Positions 27,064 to 35,214 of a stretch of 64,000 nt of DNA are shown piece after piece. Positions within the stretch are counted from its first letter, which is position 1. Each line of letters begins with the position of its first letter. Where the stretch lies: assembly GCA_004124875.1 (NCBI GenBank), contig SCKJ01000001.1, forward strand, positions 124,001-188,000, read 5' to 3'. The notes beneath the pieces are model-generated. The model was not told the origin of the DNA. It was given only the letters and a program-made list of their open reading frames with translations, and did not search any database. This DNA is from Fidelibacterota bacterium (lineage in GTDB: Bacteria; Fidelibacterota; Marinisomatia; SCGC-AAA003-L08; TS1B11). Made by a program: the position numbers and the translations under genes.

Positions 27064-28045
27064 CGGGTTTGGCCGCATCGGCCGATCGGTATTTCGAATT
27101 CTGGAGAAGCGGGAAGATGTGGAAATCGTCGCCATCAACGATCTGTTTGACCCCAAAGCACTGGCTTACCTGCTGAAGTACGATACGGTAATGGGCGGAT
27201 TTGGCGGTGAAGTCTCCATTGAGGGTGATAAGCTTATGACGCCGCACAACAAAATCAGGATGCTGGCCGAGCGCGAGCCGGCCCAGCTCCCCTGGAAGGA
27301 GATGGGCATTGACGTCGTCATTGAGGCCACCGGGATTTTCCGGCGGAGGGAGCAACTGCAATGGCACCTCGATGCCGGAGCAGAGCGGGTCATTCTTACC
27401 GTGCCCCCCAAAGGTGATATCGATTATATGGTTGTCCTGGGCGTCAATGAGGACGGACTGAAGCCGGAGCATCGCATCATCTCTAATGCCAGCTGCACCA
27501 CCAACTGCCTGGCGCCCATGGCCAAAGTGCTCAATGACGCTTTCGGCATTGAGGACGGCATCATCAATACGGTCCACGCCTACACCAACGACCAGCGACT
27601 GGCGGACGTCCCTCACGCCGACTGGCGACGGAGCCGCGCCGCAGCGGAAAACATTATCCCCACCTCCACCGGCGCCGCTCTCGCTGTCGGAAAAGTGCTG
27701 CCGGAGCTGGAGGGCCGCCTGGATGGCATTGCCTCGCGCGTGCCTGTGCCGGATGGCTCCGTCGTCGACCTGGTGTGCCAGCTTGCCACCGAGGTCACGG
27801 TAGATGATATTCATGCAGCCGTACGGGCAGCGTCGAATTCAGACCGCATGAAAAATATTCTGTCGTACTCCACGTTGCCGATTGTTTCCACAGATATTAT
27901 CGGCGATCCGCACTCTTCCATTTACGATGCGCCCTTTACGAAGGTATCCGGCGGGCGCTTTGTGAAGACCCTCAACTGGTATGACAATGAATGGGGCTAC
28001 TCCAACCGGGTCGCCGACCTCGTAGTGCTCATCGGCGCCGCCTGA
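27047..28045 (+). CDS. gap: Glyceraldehyde-3-phosphate dehydrogenase
   Basis: 332 residues from ATG 27047, preceded by GGAAGCAGGGGGG; the longer start at 27020 adds nine residues before the conserved MRVAINGFGRIGR. Canonical features are present: Asp in INDL for NAD specificity, SNASCTTNC with the nucleophile Cys150, His177 in VHAYTNDQ, and STGAA for inorganic phosphate. It catalyses the NAD-dependent glycolytic/gluconeogenic step. The gene overlaps the degenerate paralogue upstream by 17 bases, so both are made from one transcript, likely in fixed ratio. Confidence 0.95.
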   Translation: MRVAINGFGRIGRSVFRILEKREDVEIVAINDLFDPKALAYLLKYDTVMGGFGGEVSIEGDKLMTPHNKIRMLAEREPAQLPWKEMGIDVVIEATGIFRRREQLQWHLDAGAERVILTVPPKGDIDYMVVLGVNEDGLKPEHRIISNASCTTNCLAPMAKVLNDAFGIEDGIINTVHAYTNDQRLADVPHADWRRSRAAAENIIPTSTGAALAVGKVLPELEGRLDGIASRVPVPDGSVVDLVCQLATEVTVDDIHAAVRAASNSDRMKNILSYSTLPIVSTDIIGDPHSSIYDAPFTKVSGGRFVKTLNWYDNEWGYSNRVADLVVLIGAA

Positions 28046-28138
28046 CCTATAGCAAAAAAGGGACGTTTCTAAATGGATCCGGTGCCAACTTACGGCAAGT
28101 GAGACATACGTCCAAAAATATCCCCTAGCGGAGATTCC

Positions 28139-29121
28139 ATGACCTCCGGCAGCCGACCTTTCATTCAGTCTCTCAAAGCCATATCTGCTGGCCTGGTAAT
28201 TCTGACTGCCAATCTCGGGGCGCAGAAAGTAAACGTTGTCGTCATCGATTTTGACGGCTATGGCATCAGCGAACCCGATGCTATTTCGCTGACCAGCGTG
28301 CTTCGAACGGAGCTGCTCCGTCTCGGTTCCTTCCGGGTGGTCGAGCGCAGCGTCATGCAAAGTATCCTTGCCAAACAGAATTTGCAGCTCAGCGCCTGCA
28401 CTTCAGATGAGTGTCTGGTGAATATTGGACGGCTTACCGGCGCCCAGCAGGCGGCAGTGTCAGCGAAGTGGCCGGCGTATACTCCATTTCCGCGCGCATC
28501 ATCGATGTGAGGACCGGCGAACGGCTCATTGCAGTCGAATACGATATCACCGGCCAGCTCTCCGACGCGCTGACCAGGGGCATGCCTGAAATCGCCCGGC
28601 TGCTCACCGCAATGCCCCCGAGAGCGGTAACCCTTACGACCGCCGTCAGGCGTTTTCCGATTCAGTTCGTTGCGCCCCGGCAGCCGGATAAGAGCGTTCC
28701 TACCCGGTCCATGACGCCCCGGCAAACGGGCAGGAACGTCCCAACCCCCTCCGAAAAGACCGGGCAGACTAAAAGGCCGCCGCCCGCCGGCGCCGGCCTG
28801 ATGCCCAAATCATTCGTGGGCTTTGATCTGAATATGATGTACGCCTATAAAGTTGAGCAGATGCCTGGCCGGGGCCCCAGACTGTCGGGTGTCTCATTAG
28901 TGTTCGGCATGGCCTTCAAACAGTACCGGAAGCCATTGGCCCCAGGAAAATTCAATGTTTACTGGGGCTACGGCACCGATTATTTCGTTCTCCCCTATGT
29001 CACCTATGGAGCCGATTTTATCCACAAAAATGGAAAATATTACCTGGGGGTAGCGGCAACAAGCCGGGCTATGATCTTTTTCTTTCCCATTCCGCTGGTG
29101 GCTGCGGGCCTCATCCTTTAA
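28139..29121 (+). pseudogene. CsgG/LpoB-like protein gene split by a frameshift
   Basis: Two frames belong to one protein. The first (from ATG 28139, GGAG 5 bases upstream) encodes a signal peptide and VNVVVIDFDGYGISEPDAIS through DECLVNIGRLTGAQ, the usual first half of a CsgG-like periplasmic domain. The second frame resumes near 28455 with GGSVSEVAGVYSISARIIDV and RTGERLIAVEYD, the expected second half, and continues through a Pro/Lys-rich linker to a hydrophobic C-terminal region ending PIPLVAAGLIL. The shift falls at about 28449-28454. Either the gene is inactivated or this is an assembly error; the intact flanks on both sides suggest a recent event or an error. Confidence 0.7.
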
Positions 29122-29128
29122 CTCGAGC

Positions 29129-30205
29129 TCACGCTTCCGCCAATGCCGCCGGCGCTGGGAGACAGTCTAAAAGCAGCGCCGTCAACTTTTCAAGCTCCGG
29201 CCCCACAATCTCAAAATTGATCCTGAGAGCATACACCGTTTGACTGTTTAGAAAATCGCCCGGCAGCTTGACCGCGTCCTTTTCAGTGGTGATCATAACG
29301 CCGCCCGCCTGGCTGAACAGCTGCGAGAGCTCCTCAAAATCTGCCGATGAGTAGTCGTGATGATCGTGAAAATAGCGCACCCGATCCGGCTCTACGCCCA
29401 CGTCGCGCAGACTGTGATAAAACTGGCGCGGCTGGGCCAGTCCGCAAAAGGCGACGATCTCCCGTCCTGCCAGGGTGGAGACCGCTACCCGGTCGCCCGT
29501 GGCGAGATCAATGAGCTCCGGCTCCGTACTCATAATACTGGCGATTTCAGGCATCCCTAACCGGGACACCCTTTTTCCGATGGGGTCTGGCCGCTTATAT
29601 CGTTCCGTACGGGTCCAGATGACGGCGCTGCTGCGTTTGATGGCTGAAAGCGGTTCGCGCAGCCGGCCGAAGGGAAACATGTGATAGTCCCGTGGCGGCA
29701 TGGCGGCATCCATCAGCACAAGATCACATTCCCGGGCCAAGCCTCGATGCTGAAAACCGTCATCAAGGATAATGATGTCGGGATGAGCCTGGCTGATGAG
29801 CGCCTGTGCGCCGCGATGGCGATTTTCATCCACGACCACCGGCACCTCCTGCAGGCGCTGGGCCATCAAAGCGGGTTCGTCGCCGGACTGCGCATAGGTG
29901 GCCAGCATTTTCACGCCGTCACTCACCATGACCGTTCCGTCCGATTTCCGCCCATACCCCCGGCTGAGAATTCCCGGCCGGTAACCCATTTGCCGCAGAT
30001 GCTGCGCCAAAAAGATAACCGCCGGCGTTTTGCCTGTGCCACCTACCGTCAAATTGCCGACCGACACCACGGGAACCGACACTCGCTTCGACACGAAAAA
30101 TCCGACCCTGTAGTACAGGTTTCGCCACCAGACCAGGGCGTGGTAAATCATTGCCACCGGCCAGAGGAAGGGCCGCAGTCTATCCCAGTTTGTTGGCCAG
30201 CGCAT
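29129..30205 (-). CDS. lpxK: Tetraacyldisaccharide 4'-kinase
   Basis: 358 residues from ATG 30205; a longer frame to 30319 lies wholly inside the upstream gene and is arginine/tryptophan-rich without similarity. LpxK phosphorylates the lipid A precursor at the inner membrane. The N-terminal membrane-associated helix (PVAMIYHALVWWRNLYY) is followed by PVVSVGNLTVGGTGKTP with the Walker A loop, the LSRGYGRKS segment, GDEP and DDGFQHRGLARECDLVLMD. The gene overlaps the end of the DUF374 acyltransferase gene by 26 bases and is the last of a lipid A operon. Confidence 0.93.
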   Translation of the reverse strand: MRWPTNWDRLRPFLWPVAMIYHALVWWRNLYYRVGFFVSKRVSVPVVSVGNLTVGGTGKTPAVIFLAQHLRQMGYRPGILSRGYGRKSDGTVMVSDGVKMLATYAQSGDEPALMAQRLQEVPVVVDENRHRGAQALISQAHPDIIILDDGFQHRGLARECDLVLMDAAMPPRDYHMFPFGRLREPLSAIKRSSAVIWTRTERYKRPDPIGKRVSRLGMPEIASIMSTEPELIDLATGDRVAVSTLAGREIVAFCGLAQPRQFYHSLRDVGVEPDRVRYFHDHHDYSSADFEELSQLFSQAGGVMITTEKDAVKLPGDFLNSQTVYALRINFEIVGPELEKLTALLLDCLPAPAALAEA

Positions 30206-30848
30206 CGGCCTCAGCCTCCAATTTTGATGCAGCCTCCGATAGGGCCGCCACCACTTTCGATTCGTCGTCCGCCGGATCCACTGCCAACGGTTCGCCGATG
30301 GTGATAATGATTCTGCCAAAGGGCTTGGGCAGCATGAACTGGTCCCAGCTGCGGTGAAACACCCATTTGCGGCTGGCGCTGCCGGACATGGGGATCAATA
30401 TGGCTCCTTTGCGGTGGGCCGCGGCGACGCTGCCCGGTTTCACCACATGGGCAGGTCCCAGGGGGCCGTCCATGGTAACGGCCAGCAACAAATGGGGGTC
30501 ATCCAGGGTCCGCAACAGATGACGCACCGCTTCATTGCTGCCCCTGCGGCTGCTGCCCCGAATGGTCCGATAGCCCCAGCTGCGTAATATGCCTGCAATG
30601 ATTTCACCATCTTCGGATCGACTGACCAGGGTCGTCGGTTTAAATTGCCTGAGGTACCACGCGGGAAACATAAGCCGGCCATGCCACAATCCTATGTACA
30701 CCGGCCGCCCCGCTGACATGGCCTTGGCAAGATGCTCTGCTCCGATCACGGTTTTCCTGTTCAGGCCCATCAACAGGCTCAGCATCCAGCGGCCCAGCCA
30801 GCTCAGCAACCGCCATTTCAGGCCCGGGCGCTCTGTTTTGTCTGCCAT
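30180..30848 (-). CDS. DUF374 lysophospholipid acyltransferase-family protein
   Basis: 222 residues. The conserved GLWHGRLMFP segment, SRSEDGEIIAGILRSWGY, RGSSRRGSNEA and VTMDGPLGPAHVVKPG are the DUF374 signature, a branch of the acyltransferase superfamily related in fold to lipid A acyltransferases. One amphipathic/hydrophobic stretch near the N-terminus suggests membrane association. Position between lpxB and lpxK suggests it supplies a secondary acyl chain to lipid A, which is inference from context. It starts 3 bases after lpxB. Confidence 0.88.
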   Translation of the reverse strand: MADKTERPGLKWRLLSWLGRWMLSLLMGLNRKTVIGAEHLAKAMSAGRPVYIGLWHGRLMFPAWYLRQFKPTTLVSRSEDGEIIAGILRSWGYRTIRGSSRRGSNEAVRHLLRTLDDPHLLLAVTMDGPLGPAHVVKPGSVAAAHRKGAILIPMSGSASRKWVFHRSWDQFMLPKPFGRIIITIGEPLAVDPADDESKVVAALSEAASKLEAEADALANKLG

Positions 30849-30851
30849 GGA

Positions 30852-32009
30852 TTAGCCGAGGATTTGCCGGGCCGCCCGCGCCGAAGCGCCCCCACCGATT
30901 TCCGGGGCCGGACCCCCGCCACGCAATGACTCCCGCAGTGTGGCCAGATCGGCAAACAGGCTTTCGCGCAGCTGCGCCTGATCAAGATAGGCCAGCAGCG
31001 ATTTGGCAATGGGACCGGCCTGGGCCCTTTCCTGCAGAAATTCCGGCGCCAGCTCCTTGCCTGCCAAAATATTGACCATGCTGAAACAGGGCAACTTTGA
31101 CAAACGACGTCCCAGCCAGGCAGAAAATGCCGACATCCTGTAGACCACCACTTGCGGTACCCCCCACACGGCCGCCTCCAAGGTGGCTGTGCCGGAGGCA
31201 ATGAGCGCCACGTCCGCGTAACGCAGGGCCAGCCGTGGATGCTGGGCAGCAATATGCAGGTCAGGGCGCAATGCAGGCGGAATCCGCTCCGCATCCATGC
31301 CTGGAGCGAGACCCAGCAACAGTTGCGCCTCAGGCTTGGACTGCCGCACCATTTGGGCGGCTTCATGGAACACCGATAGATGACGGTTGACTTCATCCTT
31401 GCGGCTGCCGGGATAGAGCGTAATCACCGGTCTGCCGGGATCCAGGCCGAGCGAGGTCAGGAACGCACTCCGGTCCATCTCCGGGGGCGCCTCATCCAAT
31501 ATGGGGTGACCCACAAACGTGGCCGTCACGCCCCTATCAAGGTACCACTGCTCTTCAAATGGAAATATCACCAGCATCTGGTCAACATGCCGGCGGATGA
31601 TCTTTATCCGGCCCTCCCGCCATGCCCAAAGCTGCGGACTGATGTAGTAGGTGACAGGAATGCCCGATCCAGCGAGCCGCCTGGCCAGCCTGAGATTAAA
31701 TCCCGGATAGTCGATAAGGATGATTCTCTCGGGGCGCAGCCGCTCTATGTGGCGCAGCACCTTACGCATCGTGCCCATGAGAAAAGGGAGTTTGCGAAAT
31801 ACTTCCGTGAAACCCACCACCGCCATTTGATCCGCCGTAAACCGGGCAGCCAGGCCTTGCGCCAACATGAGCTCTCCGCCAATGCCGGTAAACTGCGCGC
31901 TTGCATCTTGCGACTGCATGGCTGCCATGAGCGCGGCGCCATGCTGATCGCCTGACACCTCACCGGCGATGATATAGAACTGGCGCGGATCTGAGTGGCC
32001 GACAGTCAC
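30852..32009 (-). CDS. lpxB: Lipid-A-disaccharide synthase
   Basis: 385 residues. Joins UDP-diacylglucosamine and lipid X to the lipid A disaccharide at the cytoplasmic face of the inner membrane. AGEVSGDQHGAALM near residue 12, GIGGELM, the IDYPGFNLRLARR segment near 98, YYISPQLWAWREGR near 121 and LYPGSRKDEV near 193 are all standard LpxB motifs. It is followed by the DUF374 acyltransferase and lpxK and preceded by a Gfo/Idh/MocA gene 43 bases upstream. Confidence 0.95.
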   Translation of the reverse strand: MTVGHSDPRQFYIIAGEVSGDQHGAALMAAMQSQDASAQFTGIGGELMLAQGLAARFTADQMAVVGFTEVFRKLPFLMGTMRKVLRHIERLRPERIILIDYPGFNLRLARRLAGSGIPVTYYISPQLWAWREGRIKIIRRHVDQMLVIFPFEEQWYLDRGVTATFVGHPILDEAPPEMDRSAFLTSLGLDPGRPVITLYPGSRKDEVNRHLSVFHEAAQMVRQSKPEAQLLLGLAPGMDAERIPPALRPDLHIAAQHPRLALRYADVALIASGTATLEAAVWGVPQVVVYRMSAFSAWLGRRLSKLPCFSMVNILAGKELAPEFLQERAQAGPIAKSLLAYLDQAQLRESLFADLATLRESLRGGGPAPEIGGGASARAARQILG

Positions 32010-32052
32010 GGATCAGTGGGAAGGGAGCGACTCCGGCACGACTCGCCTTGGA

Positions 32053-33066
32053 TCAACCCTCTTTGGCAGCGGCAACATGCAGTGGGTTTCCATCAATAGC
32101 TGCCTGGATTTTGGCCGCCACATCGAGCGCAGCACGGGCGGAATGACCATCGACGACAGGCTTTTCGAGACCCGCCACCGAGCGAACGAAGTTGGAGAGC
32201 TCCATGCGCAGCGGATTGTAGTCGGCAATATGGGGCTTTTCGTAGGTAATGAGCCGCTCCCGTCCGTTATGGCTGAACGGCATGGTCATCGCTGCGCCCT
32301 CATTCGATCCATCGGGTGGGACCAAGCGGTAAACCTCGGTGAGCTGCTGCAAAAAGTCAATGCTGATATACAGTTCGTTCTGGAACAGGCGCAGCTTGCG
32401 CATCTGCTTCTGTGAAATCCGGCTGGCCGTGAGGTTCGCCACCGCTCCGTTTTCAAATTCCAGCCGCGCTGTGGCAATGTCGGCAGAGTCGGTGATGACG
32501 GCGACACCACTGGCGCGGACCTCCTTGAGCGGCGATTTTACCAGGCTGAGCACCACATCTATATCGTGAATCATCAGGTCCAGAACCACCGGCACATCCG
32601 TGCCACGCGAGGTAAACGGAGCCAGCCGGTGCCCTTCGATGAAACGGGGATTCGGAGCCAGCTCCTCCAGCGCGGTGAGGGCCGGGTTAAGCCGCTCGAT
32701 GTGTCCCACCTGCACCAGCAGGTCCCGTCTCTCGGCAATTTTCAGCAGCTGGTCAGCCTCCTCCAATGAGGGGGTGATCGGTTTTTCGATAAAAACATGG
32801 CAACCGGCCGCAAGGGCTCGGGACGCGACGGTAAAGTGGTTCCGGGTGGAGACGACAATGGAAACGGCGTCTACCTGGGCCAGCAAGTCGTCCAGGTTGT
32901 CGAATACCGGTACGGCGTGCTGTGCGCCTACCTCGGAGGCCGCAGCCGGATCGATATCATGCAGCCCGATAATTTCGGCGTCGGCAATCTCCAGCAGTTG
33001 CTGGACATGAAATTTGCCCAGGTGCCCAACGCCAATGACACCCATTTTTGTCCGCTTAACAACCAT
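32053..33066 (-). CDS. Gfo/Idh/MocA-family oxidoreductase
   Basis: 337 residues from ATG 33066; an upstream in-frame start adds 50 residues with no similarity. NAD-binding GVIGVGHLGKFHVQQLL near residue 8, the EKPITPSLEEADQL motif with the catalytic Lys near 97, and the C-terminal domain with MIHDIDVVLSL complete the family pattern. Being first in an operon with lpxB and lpxK, it could be a GnnA-type UDP-GlcNAc 3-dehydrogenase giving 2,3-diamino lipid A sugars, but no GnnB-type aminotransferase is visible here, so this remains a possibility only. Confidence 0.82.
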   Translation of the reverse strand: MVVKRTKMGVIGVGHLGKFHVQQLLEIADAEIIGLHDIDPAAASEVGAQHAVPVFDNLDDLLAQVDAVSIVVSTRNHFTVASRALAAGCHVFIEKPITPSLEEADQLLKIAERRDLLVQVGHIERLNPALTALEELAPNPRFIEGHRLAPFTSRGTDVPVVLDLMIHDIDVVLSLVKSPLKEVRASGVAVITDSADIATARLEFENGAVANLTASRISQKQMRKLRLFQNELYISIDFLQQLTEVYRLVPPDGSNEGAAMTMPFSHNGRERLITYEKPHIADYNPLRMELSNFVRSVAGLEKPVVDGHSARAALDVAAKIQAAIDGNPLHVAAAKEG

Positions 33067-33225
33067 AGCGGGTAAGTTAGAGACCCGCTTGAGAAATATC
33101 CACCTTCCTTTGCCGTCGCTGGCGGCCATCATGGGGAGTGAAGATTTGGTCTTGCATTTCCCCCCGTACTTATGGCAATTTTCCTCTGCAAGACCCTTTC
33201 TCACGTGAGCAATCAAGGAGACGGT

Positions 33226-33834
33226 ATGTCCAGGGAGTCACGGATTTTCTTCAGTCGACTCATTGTCGCAGGTATTTTTGCGCTCAGCATCATCGCCGCC
33301 ATTCTGGCTCATTTTCTGGTCACCCTGATTTCAGTTGCAGGTGGCATTCTTGTCTGGCTGCTCTACCTGCTCTCCGCCGGTCTGGGTACCGAGGAGGAGG
33401 ACGGTGAAAACAGGGCCACCATTGGTCGCAATATCAGCAAGGTACTGGCCGGTCTGGGCGCTGTGCTGGCCATTTCGGCGTTCAACACCTATGGCATTGA
33501 GCAGACCATGTGGGGCACCTACCTCTTTAACGTGCAGGGGCTTGCCATTGCCATGCTTATTCTGCTGATTACCATTTCTCCCCTGGTGATTCTGCAATTG
33601 ACCAGCGCCCCCGGTAGTCATACTTCTCAAGCGGCCTCGGACCTCCTCATGCGGCCGCCACCACCGCAGCCCTACTACCCACCCGTTCGGCAACCCGAAG
33701 AACCGTACGAAGATGAGGGCGAGTATTACGATGAAGATGAAGATGAATATGAAGATGAAGATGAGGATGAGGAATACGACGATGACGATGGAGAGGAAGA
33801 GAAAATGGACGAAGAGGACGAGGACGACGATTAG
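33226..33834 (+). CDS. Membrane protein with extremely acidic C-terminal tail
   Basis: 202 residues from ATG 33226 (AAGGAG 8 bases upstream). Membrane helices at about 8-30, 33-49, 67-83 and 100-120 are followed by a proline/tyrosine-rich linker (RPPPPQPYYPPVRQP) and a tail of about 50 residues made almost only of Asp, Glu and Tyr up to the stop. The tail is encoded by GATGAA/GAGGAC-like hexamer repeats (33728-33830), a place where slippage could change length. No homologous family is recognised. It is divergent from the lipid A operon. Confidence 0.65.
   Translation: MSRESRIFFSRLIVAGIFALSIIAAILAHFLVTLISVAGGILVWLLYLLSAGLGTEEEDGENRATIGRNISKVLAGLGAVLAISAFNTYGIEQTMWGTYLFNVQGLAIAMLILLITISPLVILQLTSAPGSHTSQAASDLLMRPPPPQPYYPPVRQPEEPYEDEGEYYDEDEDEYEDEDEDEEYDDDDGEEEKMDEEDEDDD
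33728..33830 (+). repeat. Low-complexity GATGAA-type repeat coding for a poly-acidic tail
   Basis: Purine-rich degenerate hexamers (GATGAA, GAGGAC, GACGAT) in frame with the preceding gene, giving alternating Asp and Glu with occasional Tyr. Confidence 0.7.
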
Positions 33835-33859
33835 AACGTTTTGCTGAGCATCGCGTGGG

Positions 33860-34612
33860 TCACTTCAGCGCCGGATTGACCCCCTCCACATAATACTCCA
33901 GCCATCTGAGCCGCCGGACATGCTCCGCTCCCAGGTAGCCCTTGATATCGCTCTCTCGCACCACTTTTGCAAAATAATTTCGCAGCATCGGTCTGGCCAG
34001 CGGCAGGTAGCTCCAGTGCCAAGGCTCATAACGATAGCCGTGGAGCCGCCCAGAGGTATAGACCATGTGAAACCCATAGTCCGGAGCGTGCGTATGCAGC
34101 CAGCTCAAGGCTCTTTGCCCCTGTTGGCCAGCCCACCACTTCAGAGAGGTGCTGGCCAGGTCGACATCGGTCCCCCAGTGGTGCCGCGATATACCCGGCG
34201 CAGAGGAATAACGCAGTATCGCTGCAGTTCTCTCGGCTTCGTCCGGCAGCTCCAAGGCCAGGTTCCGCCCTTCCGCCAGCCGCTGGCCGGTAAACTTTGC
34301 ATCCCATATCATCTGTTGCGCCCGAAAGCTGCGGGTCCCCGAGAGTACTTCCAGTCGAAATCCATCAGCGCGGGCAGCTGCAATCATCTTGCCCAAGGCG
34401 GCAGCAGCGAGGGTACGCAGCCAGATGATGCGCCCTCCAGCCACATCTGCTGGTAGCTGCACGAAAGCGGCCGACGTGTCGGCCCGGTATTGGCCCAGCA
34501 GATACCGTCTGGCATTAAAGGGAAAGAGCGACTTTTGAGCAGAAGGAGTCGTGTTTTGCGCGGCCAGGCTGGCGACAGCCATGCAGGCGCCAAAGGCCAG
34601 TCGCGGGATCAC
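33860..34612 (-). CDS. M15-family D-alanyl-D-alanine carboxypeptidase (VanY/LdcB-like)
   Basis: 250 residues with a signal peptide (cut after SLAAQ). The zinc site is visible: His in SRHHWGTDVDL with the downstream Asp, and the second motif EPWHW. The LSGTRSFRAQQMIWD segment is the substrate-binding SxRS motif of the family. It would trim peptidoglycan stem peptides in the periplasm. The C-terminal 45 residues extend beyond the catalytic domain. It is followed upstream on the same strand, after 5 bases, by a membrane protein gene, suggesting a two-gene unit. Confidence 0.88.
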   Translation of the reverse strand: MIPRLAFGACMAVASLAAQNTTPSAQKSLFPFNARRYLLGQYRADTSAAFVQLPADVAGGRIIWLRTLAAAALGKMIAAARADGFRLEVLSGTRSFRAQQMIWDAKFTGQRLAEGRNLALELPDEAERTAAILRYSSAPGISRHHWGTDVDLASTSLKWWAGQQGQRALSWLHTHAPDYGFHMVYTSGRLHGYRYEPWHWSYLPLARPMLRNYFAKVVRESDIKGYLGAEHVRRLRWLEYYVEGVNPALK

Positions 34613-34617
34613 CGCTC

Positions 34618-35139
34618 TCAGGATGTGACCTCGTGCTCGTTATCGGGCGCAGGCTCGCCCAACCGCAAGCCAACCATTTCGAGGATAATGGCCGTGTTAT
34701 CAGCCAGGCAGCGGTTTTGCACTTTGAGCGCGCGCATAAACAGCCACATGGAGAGCACCCAGCTCCCCAGGTGCCACCAGTGAGAAATCATATTGCGGTC
34801 CACCGCTCCCCCAAGAATAAATGTCAACATCACGATCAGGGTCACGTTGAGCGTCGGGGGGTAAAGCGCCCTCTTGATGGCAATGGAGCGCCTATGCAGC
34901 TCAGGGTCGGCGTCAGGATGGTCGCGTACGTACTCTTTGATGCTCACCCCGGTCCCGACAAAAAAGAACATAACCAGCACTTCAGCAGCCAGGAAAATCA
35001 CGGCGACCAGGAGCGCAAACGTTGGATGGTTCATGCCGAAGTAGCCATGGGGACCCAGCAACCCTCCGATGCCCAGGAGCGTTATGCCACCAAAACTGAG
35101 GGCTGAGAGAATATAGATGATATACATGAAAATATACAT
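34618..35139 (-). CDS. Four-helix membrane protein of unknown function
   Basis: 173 residues with hydrophobic helices at about 4-28, 40-62, 96-115 and 122-140. Between helices 2 and 3 there is a hydrophilic loop with an Asp/His-rich stretch (VRDHPDADPELHRRS). No catalytic motif is recognised. It precedes the VanY-like peptidase gene by 5 bases on the same strand, which points to shared expression and perhaps an envelope role. Confidence 0.6.
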   Translation of the reverse strand: MYIFMYIIYILSALSFGGITLLGIGGLLGPHGYFGMNHPTFALLVAVIFLAAEVLVMFFFVGTGVSIKEYVRDHPDADPELHRRSIAIKRALYPPTLNVTLIVMLTFILGGAVDRNMISHWWHLGSWVLSMWLFMRALKVQNRCLADNTAIILEMVGLRLGEPAPDNEHEVTS

Positions 35140-35214
35140 GGTCAGTTCCCAGGTTCGTTATCCCGGCTCCCTCCCGTAACGGGGAGGCATGCCAAGAATG
35201 AGCCTTTTATACGC

